Shown here piece by piece: positions 1 through 10,551 of a stretch of DNA of 64,000 nucleotides (position 1 is its first letter; each line of letters begins with the position of its first letter). The DNA is from Sepiola atlantica (Eukaryota > Mollusca > Cephalopoda > Sepiida > Sepiolidae): positions 101,597,123 through 101,661,122 of the forward strand of contig OY744531.1 in NCBI GenBank assembly GCA_963556195.1. Direction: 5' to 3'. The position numbers and the translations under genes were made by a program. The notes under the pieces were generated by a model. The model was not told where the DNA came from. It made no database searches and saw nothing but the letters and a program-made list of their open reading frames with translations.

Positions 1-126
1 AGCCAGCTCAAAATTTGTAAAACGTCGATAAAACTCATAAATAAAACCTTATCACTGAAAATTTTTCTTTTTACTTCTTTTAGTTAAAATATTTATTCAT
101 ATTTTTATCATATATATACACACACA

Positions 127-1059
127 CGGTATTTGCAGCCTACCATGTATACGGTATTCGCAGCCTACCGTATATACGGTATTCGCAGCCTACTATATAT
201 ACGGTATTCGCAGCCTACTATATATACGGTATTCGCAGTCTACCATATATACGGTATTCGCAGTCTACCATATATACGGTATTCGCAGCCTACTATATAT
301 ACGGTATTTGCAGCCTACTATATATACGGTATTCGCAGCCTACTATATATACGGTATTTGCAGCCTACTATATATACGGTATTTGCAGCCTACTATATAT
401 ACGGTATTCGCAGTCTACTATATATACGGTATTCGCAGTCTACTATATATACGGTATTCGCAGTCTACTATATATACGGTATTCGCAGTCTACTATATAT
501 ACGGTATTCGCAGTCTACCATATATACGGTATTCGCAGTCTACTATATATACGGTATTCGCAGCCTACTATATATACGGTATTTGCAGCCTACTATATAT
601 ACGGTATTCGCAGCCTACTATATATACGGTATTCGCAGCCTACTATATATACGGTATTCGCAGTCTACCATATATACGGTATTCGCAGCCTACTATATAT
701 ACGGTATTCGCAGTCTACCATATATACGGTATTCGCAGCCTACCATATATACGGTATTCGCAGCCTACCATATATACGGTATTCGCAGCCTACTATATAT
801 ACGGTATTCGCAGCCTACTATATATACGGTATTCGCAGCCTACTATATATACGGTATTCGCAGTCTACTATATATACGGTATTCGCAGTCTACCATATAT
901 ACGGTATTCGCAGCCTACCATATATACGGTATTCGCAGCCTACCATATATACGGTATTCGCAGCCTACCATATATACGGTATTCGCAGCCTACTATATAT
1001 ACGGTATTCGCAGCCTACCATATATACGATATTTGCAGTCTACTATATATACGGTATTT
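127..1059. repeat. 25-bp minisatellite, about 37 copies
   Basis: Head-to-tail array with unit TATACGGTATTCGCAGCCTA plus CTATA. Units differ mainly at two C/T sites (TTCGC/TTTGC and GCC/GTC) and at CTA/CCA. Because 25 is not divisible by 3 and the unit has no forward stop, any forward frame cycles through all three phases, giving long open frames with a 25-residue period (rich in IYGIRSL). I regard these as non-coding by-products. Confidence 0.97.
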
Positions 1060-2176
1060 AAAAATTTAATGTGACATAGAATTAAATAAGCAGAACCGGT
1101 TTTGATGTGAATATAATTAGGATAAATAATATAGTTCGGATAAATAATATAGTTAGGATAAATGGAAAAAAAAACTTTCCCGATTAATTATTTAGATAAG
1201 ATATATATTTATACATATATTGGCAGCAATAAACATTATGTCATCTTGTAAGGTATTTAGGTATTTTCATAAATTAAAAAAAAACAAAAAACTTGTTCTC
1301 CACCAATTTTGAAACAGATCTGCTGTAGAAACTTTATAAAAAACAAAAAAACAAACAAATAAGTAAAAAACAAACAAGTAAATAAAAAATAATATTTATT
1401 TTGTTTGTGGGAAGGAGTAGCTATTGTGTGTGGGGGGGGGTCGGAAAGATTTACCTGTTATTTTTTTTATGATCAAGTCCGTTATATATACCAACTGACC
1501 TCAGCAAACATGTATTTTTTTATAAACAGTAGAAGCATGTGTTGGGGGTCATTGAGTACACATTTTTAAAAGATGCTGTCCAATTCTGAGGGTAAATACA
1601 AATTATGCTCCCTCAAATACAAACCCTCAAGGAGACTGGAAACGGGTAACTTAGTGGAATAGAAAAAAAAGGAAAAGAAAAAAAAGGGTCGGCTACTCAG
1701 GTAGGAAGCTGAAAGTGTACCTGTTGACCCCGTACAGGTAGACATTTCATGGGTACAATAACAAATCTGTCTTTACGGCCGTGAGCCCATTTTTTAAAAG
1801 TTTCTTTTTGATTATTAAAATTGAATGATTAAATTTTAATTTCTAAAATTTCATTATTCATTTAAAGGTAAATGTTAAGATCGACGGTCTAAATCGTTTC
1901 TTCAAAAAATCAAATAAAATTAGTGTATACACACACACATATATATATATATATATAAATATATAATATGAAACTAAAAGTATACTTTTAGTAAATAGAA
2001 CCTATAGTGAAATGATTTAAGCTCAATATACGAGATAGAGCAATTATAAAGATAGATGAAAGAAGAGGGATACACATGTACGAATGACAAATTCATTTCA
2101 ACTTCGATTGTGCAATGCAAGGTGTACTCGGTAAAAACATGTTTATTATTCTTTCCTTAAGCCAAGGCCTTTCAAA
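1060..2176. other. AT-rich DNA without recognisable gene
   Basis: No coding pattern or known repeat recognised. It holds A-rich stretches around 1330-1400, a poly-G run near 1431-1440 and a short (CA)/(TA) tract near 1928-1958. Confidence 0.6.
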
Positions 2177-2398
2177 GATTAAAATCTTATCAGAGGAATT
2201 ACATAGATAGATAAGTTGGCAGTAGAAAAGCAAAAATTCAAAGAAATATTAAGTAATGGAGAGCGAAAATGTGCGTGTAAAAAACCCACATCTTTTTACA
2301 CGCACATTCTCACTCTCCATTACTTAATATTTTTTCAAATTTTGAATTTTCCACCGCCAATTTATCTATCTATGTAATTCCTCTGATAAGGGGTCTTT
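2177..2398. mobile_element. Foldback (palindromic) element, family A, copy 1
   Basis: Two arms of about 105 bp, 2177-2284 and 2293-2398, are near-perfect reverse complements around a spacer of about 8 bases. The arms contain AGATAGATAAGTTGGC and its complement and the motif ATCTTATCAGAGGAATTAC. A second copy with the same arm sequence lies at 55834-56015. No coding capacity. Either a non-autonomous hairpin element or an inverted duplication. Confidence 0.85.
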
Positions 2399-2868
2399 TC
2401 ACTTTAATCACTTTAATCAAAAATAGTTTTTTTTGTTCCTAACAAAGTAAAGTAACCCTGTATGGGCGAATACAAAGTTACATCCCTTTTTTTTAAGATG
2501 GTGGCCATTTGAAAAGAATTCCGCCGCGGACAAGGTATTTTCTGGAAGGAATTCAATCAAATCAGCATTTTATTATTCCCAACAACATGCTACAACGATC
2601 CACAAGAAAACCTGACGAACCAGAATCAAATATTTATTTTACAGGAAGAGATTTATCGATGTAGGAAGAAAGCTATCGATGACAAAGAAATAATAAAGAA
2701 AGTGACTTTACGTTATATATTAGAAAAAGATAGAAGACTAGTGGTACTTACCCGGTATTGCCCGGGAGTCTTTTTAGTTTCTTTTGCCCCCCCCCCTTTG
2801 TTTTTCACTTAATTTCTTGTAAGAAAATACTTACATTTTTGGAAAGACAATTCAATGAAGTTATAAAT

Positions 2869-2914
2869 TATACTACCACTACTACTACTACTACTACTAC
2901 TAATAATAATAATA

Positions 2915-2953
<39 letters not shown>

Positions 2954-2970
2954 ATAATAATAATAATAAA
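2869..2970. repeat. (TAC)n/(TAA)n trinucleotide array
   Basis: Uninterrupted trinucleotides alternating blocks of TAC/ACT and TAA/ATA. Read as protein it gives only runs of T and N. Confidence 0.95.
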
Positions 2971-3059
2971 CACTTTATAGACTTCAAAACCATTGGCTAG
3001 AATTGTACTAAATTTGGCATGATGGGCTCTTGAGATGTTGGGAGTAACAAAATTAAGAA

Positions 3060-3480
3060 TGTCAATTAGGATACTTTAAAAAAAATATAGAAACCGCTCC
3101 AGACAAGGCATGAAGCCACTTGATATAAGGAGCTAAAAAGAACGAAAGATGATTATTACAAAGACAGAAGATGCCTTTTGACCTTAGTCTTGAAAAGACC
3201 AAGGTTATAGCTAGGAGGAAAACAGTTAGCAGGAAGAGAGTTCCACAAGCCTGCGGTTCTTGGAAAGAAGCTACTGAAATAAGAAGCTGTATTATAATGA
3301 GGTATAAAAACATGGAGACCACTAGACCAACGAGTCAAACTAGCTGGAACAAAAGAAGCGGGGAATAGATCACATACTTCTGAAGAACACATGCCATAAT
3401 AGTATTTATAGAAAAGACTGAGACTAGCGACATTACGTCTGTGAGAGATAGAGAGAGAGAGGATGTAGAGAAGAAAGGGT
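3060..3480 (-). mobile_element. LINE (Jockey/CR1-like) 3' end: ORF2 C-terminus and 3' UTR
   Basis: The minus strand encodes the last ~100 residues of a non-LTR retrotransposon ORF2. Recognisable pieces in order are SHRRNVASLSLFYKYYYG, PASFVPASLTR and the very typical tail RTAGLWNSLPANCF followed by YNLGLFKTKVKRHL and a stop near 3156. The region downstream of the polymerase palm is what survives; no endonuclease or YADD motif is present. A 3' UTR follows (3060-3155), part of which recurs at 34490-34525. The 5' side is cut by a SINE at 3483. A dead 5'-truncated copy; assignment to the Jockey/CR1-type group rests on the WNSLP tail pattern known in these families. Confidence 0.8.
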
Positions 3481-3482
3481 AT

Positions 3483-3772
3483 TGATTTACTCCTCTCCAG
3501 GAGTTAGGCACAAGGCCAGTTTTTATCTTACTTCCACAAGTAAGATGTGACCCAAGGTCGGGTCGGGAAAGTGGGGTTTAAAAATCGCCTGGGCAGCCCC
3601 GTCGGCATTCCCCGGTAGGGGCGCCTCAAGCAGTAAGCAATAAACTTACTCCTCCCCAAAGAGGGGAGGCGAAGCCTGGGAGGGTGGACCTCCTAGAACT
3701 GCACAGGACAAACCCAAACCGGCGTAAATCAAGCCCCGAAGGCCAAGACAATACCAGTCTATGGAGTGCAGT
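3483..3772 (-). mobile_element. U2-family SINE, long body, head mostly lost
   Basis: Read on the minus strand, this starts at ATACTGCACTCC, passes the long-form insert (GGCCTTCGGGGCTTGATT), the body (CTGTGCAGTTCTAGGAGG, GGGGAGGAGTAAGTTTATTG, GGGGAATGCCGACGGGG) and ends with CTGGCCTTGTGCCTAACTCC and GAGTAAAT. Only the last bases of the U2-derived head remain. Body more than 85 % like the other copies by eye. Confidence 0.85.
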
Positions 3773-4059
3773 ATCTTTGACATCGATAGCTTCCTTTCCA
3801 AAAAAAAAATAATAATATTTGATTCTAGTTCGTTAGGTTTTCTTGTGGTTCGGTGCAACATGCTGTTAAAGAGAATAAAATGTAATTCGATTTAATTCCT
3901 TCCAGAAAATATTTTGTCCAGATTGGAATTATTTTCAAATGTTTGACATCTTAAAGAAGGGACGTAATTCTGTATTCGTCCATGCAGAGTTACTTTCCTT
4001 TGATTAAAATTTTAAAAAATATTTGGGGAAAAAAACATATATATTGGTCCCCCCCCCCC

Positions 4060-4220
4060 TAAAAAAAACCCGGCATAGTCGCTGGATAGGCAGAACAAGT
4101 TCGTTATAAAATATATAATTTATTAAATAAATGCTGAAAATTTAATTAAAATTGGGTAATTATTTGATTTTTGTTGATTAAAAGTATTAACATACTAATT
4201 TGTTAGCAAAGTGTTTACTC
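4060..4220 (+). repeat. Dispersed repeat shared with 38315-38490
   Basis: AAATAAATGCTGAAAAT followed by TTAAAATTGG and GATTAAAAGTATTA matches a segment near 38370-38460 (GAAGAAATGCTGAAAATA, TTAAAATTGGATAATT). Both copies lie next to CCCGG-containing motifs and poly-C runs, suggesting the 3' part of an old interspersed element. Nothing codes. Confidence 0.5.
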
Positions 4221-4492
4221 CGCACGTAGGAGCCTTTGGGGTGAGCGTGAGTCCATAGTGTCGGTTCTGAGTAGAATGATGGTGAAGGAAGAAACAAGAT
4301 TGGAACCCTGCTCCCCAATTAGCCTGCCCTAAGTGGGTTATTGATGTCTGACCTTTGACACCCCCCTGTACTTATCCACACTTTATAGTATTCAAAAAGC
4401 TGATCATTGAACAAAAAGGATATGACTCCGAATGACTCGAGGAGAGAAAGAAAAGCTCATTGGGTTTAATGCAATATAACTGTTTAGTAATA

Positions 4493-4800
4493 TGGGGGAG
4501 GGGTGAAGAGAGAGATAGAGAGAGGGGGAATAAAGAGAGAAGGGGTAAAGAGAGAAAGAGAGAGCGAGGAAGAGTAAAGAAAGAAAGAGAAAGAAAGAGA
4601 GTGGGATAGATGGAGAGAGGGAGAGGGAGAGGGGAGTGAAGGAGAAGAATGAAGAAGAGAGAAATAAAGAAAGAGAGGGCGAGAGAGAGAGGGCGAGATA
4701 AAGGGCGAGAGAGAGAGAGAGGGCGAGAGAGAGAGGGAGGACGAGAGAGAGAGAGAGGGCGCGAGAGAGAGAGAGAGGGCGCGAGAGAGAGAGAGAGGGC

Positions 4801-4883
<83 letters not shown>
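4493..4883. repeat. Purine-rich (GA)n/(GAGG)n tract
   Basis: Nearly all A and G on the plus strand with rare T and C, ending in a pure (GA)n run at about 4803-4881. Serine/leucine-rich open frames on the minus strand are artefacts of (TCTC)n. Confidence 0.95.
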
Positions 4884-4886
<3 letters not shown>

Positions 4887-5321
4887 TCTGGATAGGGGAT
4901 GGGGGGTATTTGGTTTTCCATGCACAGGATAGAATCGTAATTACTTCATCTGTCGGGCAAAAAGCCCGAGGGTGTCAGGAAGTTAAGGAGCCCTATCCTT
5001 TTAAATACGGGATTACATATGGAGAGTGAAATTATCCACCGTATATTGTTAACATTTATATTGTGTATTGGGGGTGGGTCAAAGGGTGGATTTGATGTTT
5101 GAAAGCTGGAAGTAAAAGGCGGAGTCAGGTAGGAAAGAAGTCAGCAATTGGTATTTTAAGGAAGGCAATAAAATCAAAAGAAATTATAGATTCGAATTTT
5201 TTTTCTTTCCAACATTATTGCACCGAATGACATTTGAAGGTAAAAATGGGTTGATGTAAGTCCTTGGCTAAAATTGTATACATATCAATGAGTGCATTTA
5301 GATACATATGTTCAGGCGCGC

Positions 5322-5322
<1 letters not shown>

Positions 5323-5377
<55 letters not shown>
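5323..5377. repeat. (TA)n microsatellite
   Basis: Pure TA dinucleotides. Confidence 0.97.
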
Positions 5378-5379
<2 letters not shown>

Positions 5380-5513
5380 CTCCCACGTGTATGTATATGT
5401 TAACACATCGATGTCTGTGCGTGTATGTTTACAAGTGTATGCATGCACACACACACACACATATATATATGAGAGGTAGTTTGCTTGAAGCATTGTGTGT
5501 AATACGTATATAG

Positions 5514-5832
5514 ATGAGTATTAGAAGGCTATCACAATGCAATAAATGGAAATATGTCGGCGTTGAGAAGTAAGATAAAACCAAGTGATTTTTAAAAATA
5601 TATTTTTTCAAATTTTTTTGTTTTATATATAGCAAATCTTACTTGATTAGGCAATACTTCAACAAATTGTTGAAGTCTTGCCCAATCAAGTAAGATTTGC
5701 TATATATATATAAAACAAAAAATTAAAAGAAAATTTGTAAAAATATATATAAAAAAAATCAGTTGTTTTTGTCTTACTTCTCAACACCGACATATTTCCA
5801 TTCCTTGCATTGTGATAGCCTTCTAATATACT
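5514..5832. mobile_element. Palindromic element, ~155-bp arms
   Basis: AGTATTAGAAGGCTATCACA at the left end is matched by its complement at 5811-5832; the arms meet at AACAATTTGTTG-like sequence near 5660-5668 with almost no spacer. The inner arm carries TTGGGCAAGACTTC. Flanked by (TA)n on both sides. No coding capacity. Confidence 0.85.
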
Positions 5833-5939
5833 CTCTATATATATATATATATATATATATGTATAGCACTCTCATAAACCCGGTTTCATTCTTTCGGATT
5901 GATACTCCCTGGATATTTGTAACAAGTTAATTATATATA

Positions 5940-5948
<9 letters not shown>

Positions 5949-6011
<63 letters not shown>
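5949..6011. repeat. (TA)n microsatellite
   Basis: Pure TA run following a looser AT stretch. Confidence 0.95.
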
Positions 6012-6013
<2 letters not shown>

Positions 6014-6486
6014 CAAATAAAAATAATGGCCCGCCTTATTAAGGACATACCTTTTACTGCTTAGGAAGTGGAAAAATACTAAAAACAACGCTGTAAAAAC
6101 AGGCATAAAACTACGTAACTTAATATATATATATGTGCGTGTGTGTCGAAAAAAAATGACGAAATTTGATTGTGTGTGATAAAAAAAAATTACATAATTT
6201 TTGGTGTACGATGTGTTTGTTCCGTCACGGTCAGATACCTAATACAGGTAGGTCTTTATTTTTACTAATCATTTACCCTTTATTTATTCATTCTTCTTCA
6301 TCGTGATCATGATGTATTGATTATATTTAATCTAAATTATTTTCCCGCAAAAGAAGGGAAAGAACTAAACAAGCAACGAAGTCGATATTGAAGCGAAACG
6401 ATAAAAATACCAAGGGAGATAACTCCGTTATTCTCATTCTTCAGTTCACTTCGTATTTTTGAATGCACGAGTTTTTTTTACTTTAA

Positions 6487-6975
6487 AAGAAGTTTATTTA
6501 TTTATTTATTTATTATTATTATTTTTTTAACTATCAATGGGTCACCACTTATCAAAGCCAAGGGCCACTCGAGGATAAGAGTCATGAGACGGGCATGAAT
6601 GCCAGCCGAAAGATGAGCAACACTATGGGAGTACCACCATTGATCAGTTACTTTTGGCGTTGTCTATGACAAGAATTTGTTGTTGATTTTGAATTTGAAC
6701 ACAGCCAAGTTGTAATCAGCAAGGAAGCAGTCCTGCGGTAATGTGTTCCGCGGGTTGGAAGCCTTTGCAAAGAAGCTCTGTCGATGGAAATTCTGTCTGG
6801 CGCTAGGCACATGGAGGGGGAAAGAAAAGTCTTTTGTAGTTGTGGTAGGTAGACGCGTTCTTACAAGGAGGAACCAAAGATTGGCGCTCAACCGAGAAGG
6901 TTCCATGAAAATAAAGATAGAGCAGAGAAAGACTAGCAACGTCTTATTCTGTGAAGCAGTACTCCATCTTAGCAA
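6487..6975 (-). mobile_element. LINE 3' end: ORF2 C-terminus, 3' UTR and AT-rich tail
   Basis: The minus strand encodes HRQSFFAKASNPRNTLPQDC then ADYNLAVFKFKINNKFLS and a stop at 6664. This is the canonical C-terminal end of a Jockey/CR1-type reverse transcriptase (compare LWNTLPxxCF...YNLxxFKxxxNxxL). A ~180-bp 3' UTR with CTTATCCTCGAGTGGCC follows and ends in a tail of AAT/AAAT units at 6487-6530. The same UTR block occurs at 14935-14985 (minus) and 58455-58500 (plus), so three copies of one LINE family lie in this window. The reading frame shifts upstream of ~6900; the copy is inactive. Confidence 0.82.
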
Positions 6976-7400
6976 ACAAAATTTAAAACATTTTTTATCA
7001 ACCTGTATAGTTTTAAAGTTATGAAACTGTTTTAAAGTGGTTTTTAAATTTCAATATTTCGTCGATATCCATCTTTTAGATAAAGTAAAATATCCAATAT
7101 GACCGACCTATGTGTTGTTGATGGTGTTTCATTCCTTAAAAAATAGTTTAAAAAGTGACTTACACCAACCCTAAGTCCGGCTGGCAACCCCCGGACTCTG
7201 GATAAGTGGTATGGCCTTTTTAACTATCTTTTAAGCCTGAAATTAGCGACCATCTCCAAACAAAATCGACCGCCATCTTTGATTGACTCGTGTTCGGCTA
7301 AGTTAAAGTAACGATAATATATTCAAAGATAAATCTTACAATTAGTATCCACACTTTAAAATTATACAGGTCGGTAGAAAATGAAATTTTAATGCGTTTG
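6975..7400. mobile_element. TIR element, short copy
   Basis: Ends are inverted repeats of ~40-48 bp containing CTGTATARTTTTAAAG (left 6984-7017, right 7353-7400). The interior holds, in order, GTCGATATCC, TTCATTCCTTAAAAAATAG, a small palindrome around AACCCTAAGTCCGG, AACTATCTTTTAAGCC and TTAGCGACCATC. The same order is found on the opposite strand at 59236-60243, where one interior unit has become a minisatellite. No transposase; a non-autonomous DNA element is likely. Confidence 0.8.
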
Positions 7401-7537
7401 ATAAAAGTTATTTGTATGTTTTGTTTGTTTTCAGTTTCTCGGCTGTTAACTATACTGCATGATAGTCCGTTTTGCATTTTATATCTTACCCCATTTCGTC
7501 TCCGTGGGAAGTTAACTATTGCCATAAAAACTAAAAT

Positions 7538-7684
7538 GAGTTCGACACAAAGTTGGCTTTTAATGTAGGGGAACATCCAGATCTCCAAAAAAGGTACCCT
7601 GGATTGGAACAAAAATTTTTAAAAATTGTCTCAGTCTAGAAGAACTTCTTCACCGACCGAGTACAAAACAGATACTACACGTTG
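7538..7684 (-). mobile_element. U2-headed SINE, second body type (diverged)
   Basis: Minus strand: GTGTAGTATCTGTTTTGTAC (the U2 branch-site-recognition part), then CTAGACTGAGACAATTTTTA, TTGTTCCAATCCAG, GGAGATCTGGATGTTC, ACATTAAAAGCCAACTTTGT and GTCGAACTC. The order matches copies at 36216-36392 and 49796-49997. The first ~25 bases of the U2 head are lost or unrecognisable. Confidence 0.7.
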
Positions 7685-7721
7685 AATTATTTATTTGCAA
7701 AAGTAGAAAATATATTTGAAA

Positions 7722-7745
7722 AAATTAGGCACAAGGCCATCAAAA
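7722..7745 (-). mobile_element. SINE tail fragment
   Basis: The minus strand reads GATGGCCTTGTGCCTAATTT, matching the shared 3' tail CTGGCCTTGTGCCTAACTCC of the U2-family SINEs. Only the tail is visible. Confidence 0.4.
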
Positions 7746-8289
7746 GTATAGGGAGTATATGTGTGTGTACGCGCGTGTGTGTATGGGGGGGGGCGTTGGT
7801 TATCCTCTGTCTCTCATGCTCTTAACTACATCTATTGTCTCATTCGCCCAAACACAGTTCCTTACATTCTTTTGTCATTTGTCAACCCCTTTTACTCCAG
7901 CAGTCACCAAAATACCACATTTACTCTATGGACTACCTTACTACCAACATATATCACCGATGGTTAAAATTTGTTTATAAATATATGATTTCATGTGTTC
8001 GATCCTAGCTCGAATTCCGTGGGGATCGATAGGTGTCAGTAAACTGTAATTGAGCCAATATTTTCTTTTGTGTTTAGGGCTTTCAATCAAGTGTAAATAA
8101 CAATACGTCATCACTTTGGGCTATAATGACGAACATGCCAACACTTCATTTTAATTGTTTTAATTTCATTTTTTTCATCCCTGCCCCCGAACGAATGACA
8201 TCCATAGGAAGTTATTTCAAAGAAAAATGGTTTATTTAAAGATTAAATTATCGGAATGGAAAATTATTATTCACTTTCAATCAGATTAT

Positions 8290-8560
8290 AATATCGTCGA
8301 TCTGTTTGTTGGTGGGGCTTCATTCCTTAAAAATAAATAATGAAAATTAAAAAAAAAAAAAGGTGCGAGATAAGTTTCGCATATAAATTTAATGGAAAAT
8401 TATCCCTCATTCCCGAGCCATTCTAGCTTTTTAGGGAAGTTAAGGGGGATTTTTTTCATGCTAAAAAGATATAGTAATAGTTACTTATACTACCACTAAC
8501 CCTAGGTCCGAGTGGCACCCCTAAAAAACCTCCCATAACACTAACACTAACCCTAAGTTC
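8290..8560. mobile_element. Relic of the TIR element at 6975
   Basis: GTTGGTGGGGCTTCATTCC and CACTAACCCTAGGTCCGAG occur in the same order as the corresponding interior blocks of the element at 6975-7400, but separated by an unrelated segment that starts at 8366. Ends are not recognisable. Confidence 0.45.
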
Positions 8561-8768
8561 TAGTGGAAAGCCCCCCCCCCCCAAAAAAAAACCCTCGTAA
8601 AAAACGTACGTAATCGTCTAAAAAATAGGTCCCCAAATATAACGCATAGGATTTATCTTCCGTAATAAAAAAATAAAGAAAGAAATTGGTGAACTGCCCT
8701 AGAACACTAGAATAGTCCGGTAATGGGGGATCATTTTACAATAAATTTATATGCGAAACTGTTTCTAA
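8366..8768. mobile_element. Inverted-repeat element, ~63-bp ends
   Basis: The left end (8366-8428) and right end (8702-8768) are imperfect reverse complements sharing GTTTCGCATATAAATTTA and CATT(C/A)CCG. The interior holds poly-C/poly-A runs and a CCCTAA motif. No coding capacity. Confidence 0.65.
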
Positions 8769-8769
8769 C

Positions 8770-9340
8770 TCAGAATTCTAAGAAATTTTTTTCTTCTTTT
8801 CGCCAAGTTTTTTTTAGATTGTTCGCGTGTAATTGCCTAAAAAAGTAAAATCTATTGGGGGGGGGGTAAAGTGTTAATCTACAATGATACTGTTTCTTCT
8901 TTTGAATGCTGAAAAAATTATGACGAAAATATTCAGGTTTGATCGTGTTAAAATGGGGGATGGGTGTTAATTTTAATCACCGAAGTGAAGGCTCCTAAGT
9001 CTGTATATAAAATGGACGTCAGAGTCAATTAGGAAGGGACGAGATTATAAAGAAAGATAAAAAATAAAAAAGGTGTAAATAAAAAGCAATCAAGTGTTTC
9101 GTGTCACCCTGTCAGTCAAACAGATGGTGTTACTGTTTAGTTTGCTTGTCAACAAGACAGACACAATAAAAGTCAATGGTAATTCTAATTCATTCAAATT
9201 CAGCTACGCGTGCTTTCGTTTTAAGTTGAACATAGTTGAGCGAAAGTAATAGTGAATGATAGGTTTCTAGAGAGATGGTTGGCTTGCACATAAATCTGAT
9301 CTCGTTTCAAATATAAATAATATATTGGGCTTCCTACACC
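8770..9340. other. No recognisable feature
   Basis: AT-rich unique-looking sequence with no supported gene or repeat assignment. Confidence 0.5.
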
Positions 9341-9400
9341 TCTCTCTGCGTTATTATTTATTTATTTATTACTATTATTACTTATATTATTATTTATATT

Positions 9401-9526
9401 ATTACTTATATAATTATTAATATTACTTATATAATTATTAATATTACTTATATAATTATTAATATTACTTATATAATTATTAATATTACTTATATAATTA
9501 TTAATATCTCTTACATAATTATTAAT
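9401..9526. repeat. 21-bp minisatellite, ~6 copies
   Basis: The unit is about ATTATTAATATTACTTATATA. The same unit with ACATA instead of ATATA forms a second array at 10364-10551. Flanked by irregular TTA-rich DNA. Confidence 0.93.
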
Positions 9527-9780
9527 ACTAGCGGGACCCGTGTAAATTACACGAAATGATGTTTTTTATACTAATTATCTTGTTCTTAATCTATACATGT
9601 TTGAATAAAATATGATGAGATTTAGACTTGTATATTTATTTTTAAAAAATGAACAATACAAGAAACAATTCACAAAACCTCTTTATATACAATATTTCTA
9701 GTGAATGTAATATTTCGACGACTAAACCTTACTTTGTAAATGTTTTCGATTAAATTAAATTTGGCTCCAATTCATGAATA

Positions 9781-10013
9781 TTTATTTACTCCTCTCCAGG
9801 AGTTAGGCACAAGGCCAGTTTTATCTTACTCCCACAAGTAAGATGTGACCCAAGGTAGGGTCGGGAAAATGGGGTTTGAAAAGCCAGCGCTCGAGAAGGT
9901 GAGAACTCTGGCCATTAAAAATTGCGCGCCTCAGACAGTAAGCAATAAACTTACTCCTCCCCAAAGAGGGGAGGCAAAGCCTGGGAGGGTGGACCTCCTA
10001 GAACTGCACAGGA
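9781..10013 (-). mobile_element. U2-family SINE, 5'-truncated, internal deletion
   Basis: Minus strand carries the body from TCCTGTGCAGTTCTAGGAGG to the GAGTAAATA tail. About 32 bases of the central block (GGGGAATGCCGACGGGG and neighbours) are missing relative to other copies. No U2 head: the copy starts at the body. Confidence 0.85.
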
Positions 10014-10159
10014 CCGGCAAAAGATTCGGAAGGTCGTTGCTTTTGATGTAAACATGACACACAAAATCACAGACGCTATTGTATTAATATGTACCATCTC
10101 GGTCGTCCCCTCCCTACCACTCTTCCCTTTCCCCTCGAAATGTAGAAAAAAATCTTAGA

Positions 10160-10232
10160 GGTTGGTTGAGATCGAACTATAAACCAGTCGGGCCGAAGTC
10201 AAAAATACTACGTCGCTAACCGTTGCGCAAAG
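10160..10232 (-). mobile_element. tRNA-like SINE head
   Basis: Minus strand: TTTGCGCAACGGTTAGCGAC (A-box-like) and GTTCGATCTC (B-box-like, consensus GGTTCGANTCC) about 45 bases apart, the spacing of a tRNA-derived pol III promoter. It lacks a proper acceptor stem, so it is a SINE relic, not a tRNA gene. Confidence 0.5.
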
Positions 10233-10363
10233 GGAAATACTTTGAAATGTTTAAAAAATTAGGCGAGTTGAATGTTTTTCAAAATCTAGGTGCGGCACGC
10301 ATGTGCAGAGCTTTTGCCGGAAGCGTGACACACGAACACACACGCTATCGTATTAATATATAG

Positions 10364-10551
10364 ATTACTTACATAATTATTAATATTACTTACATAATTA
10401 TTAATATTACTTACATAATTATTAATATTACTTACATAATTATTAATAATACTTACATAATTATTAATATTACTTACATAATTATTAATATTACTTACAT
10501 AATTATTAATATTACTTACATAATTATTAATATTACTTACATAATTATTAA
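10364..10551. repeat. 21-bp minisatellite, 9 copies
   Basis: Near-perfect repetition of ATTATTAATATTACTTACATA. As 21 is a multiple of 3, the minus strand gives a 7-residue period (INNYVSN); artefact. Confidence 0.95.

Larger units (their letters stand above)
2441..4002. mobile_element. Composite element with ~230-250 bp inverted-repeat ends
   Basis: The left end (2441-2690) and right end (3773-4002) are inverted copies of each other; both carry sequence like CAAAGKAAAGTAAC and AATCAAATATTT, and the inner ends share GCTATCGATG. Between them lie a trinucleotide array, a LINE 3' end on the minus strand and a U2-family SINE, so it looks like an old TIR element or inverted duplication later loaded with insertions. 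One arm is also related to sequence at 45880-46000. Confidence 0.65.

Noticed and set aside
133..1074. Long open frames (313 and 253 codons) as protein genes
   Set aside because: They are translations of a 25-bp tandem array in different phases with no non-repeat domain.
4404..4925. Serine/leucine-rich protein on the minus strand
   Set aside because: Read-through of (CT)n/(TCTC)n microsatellite; same for 32392-33135 and 60691-61293.
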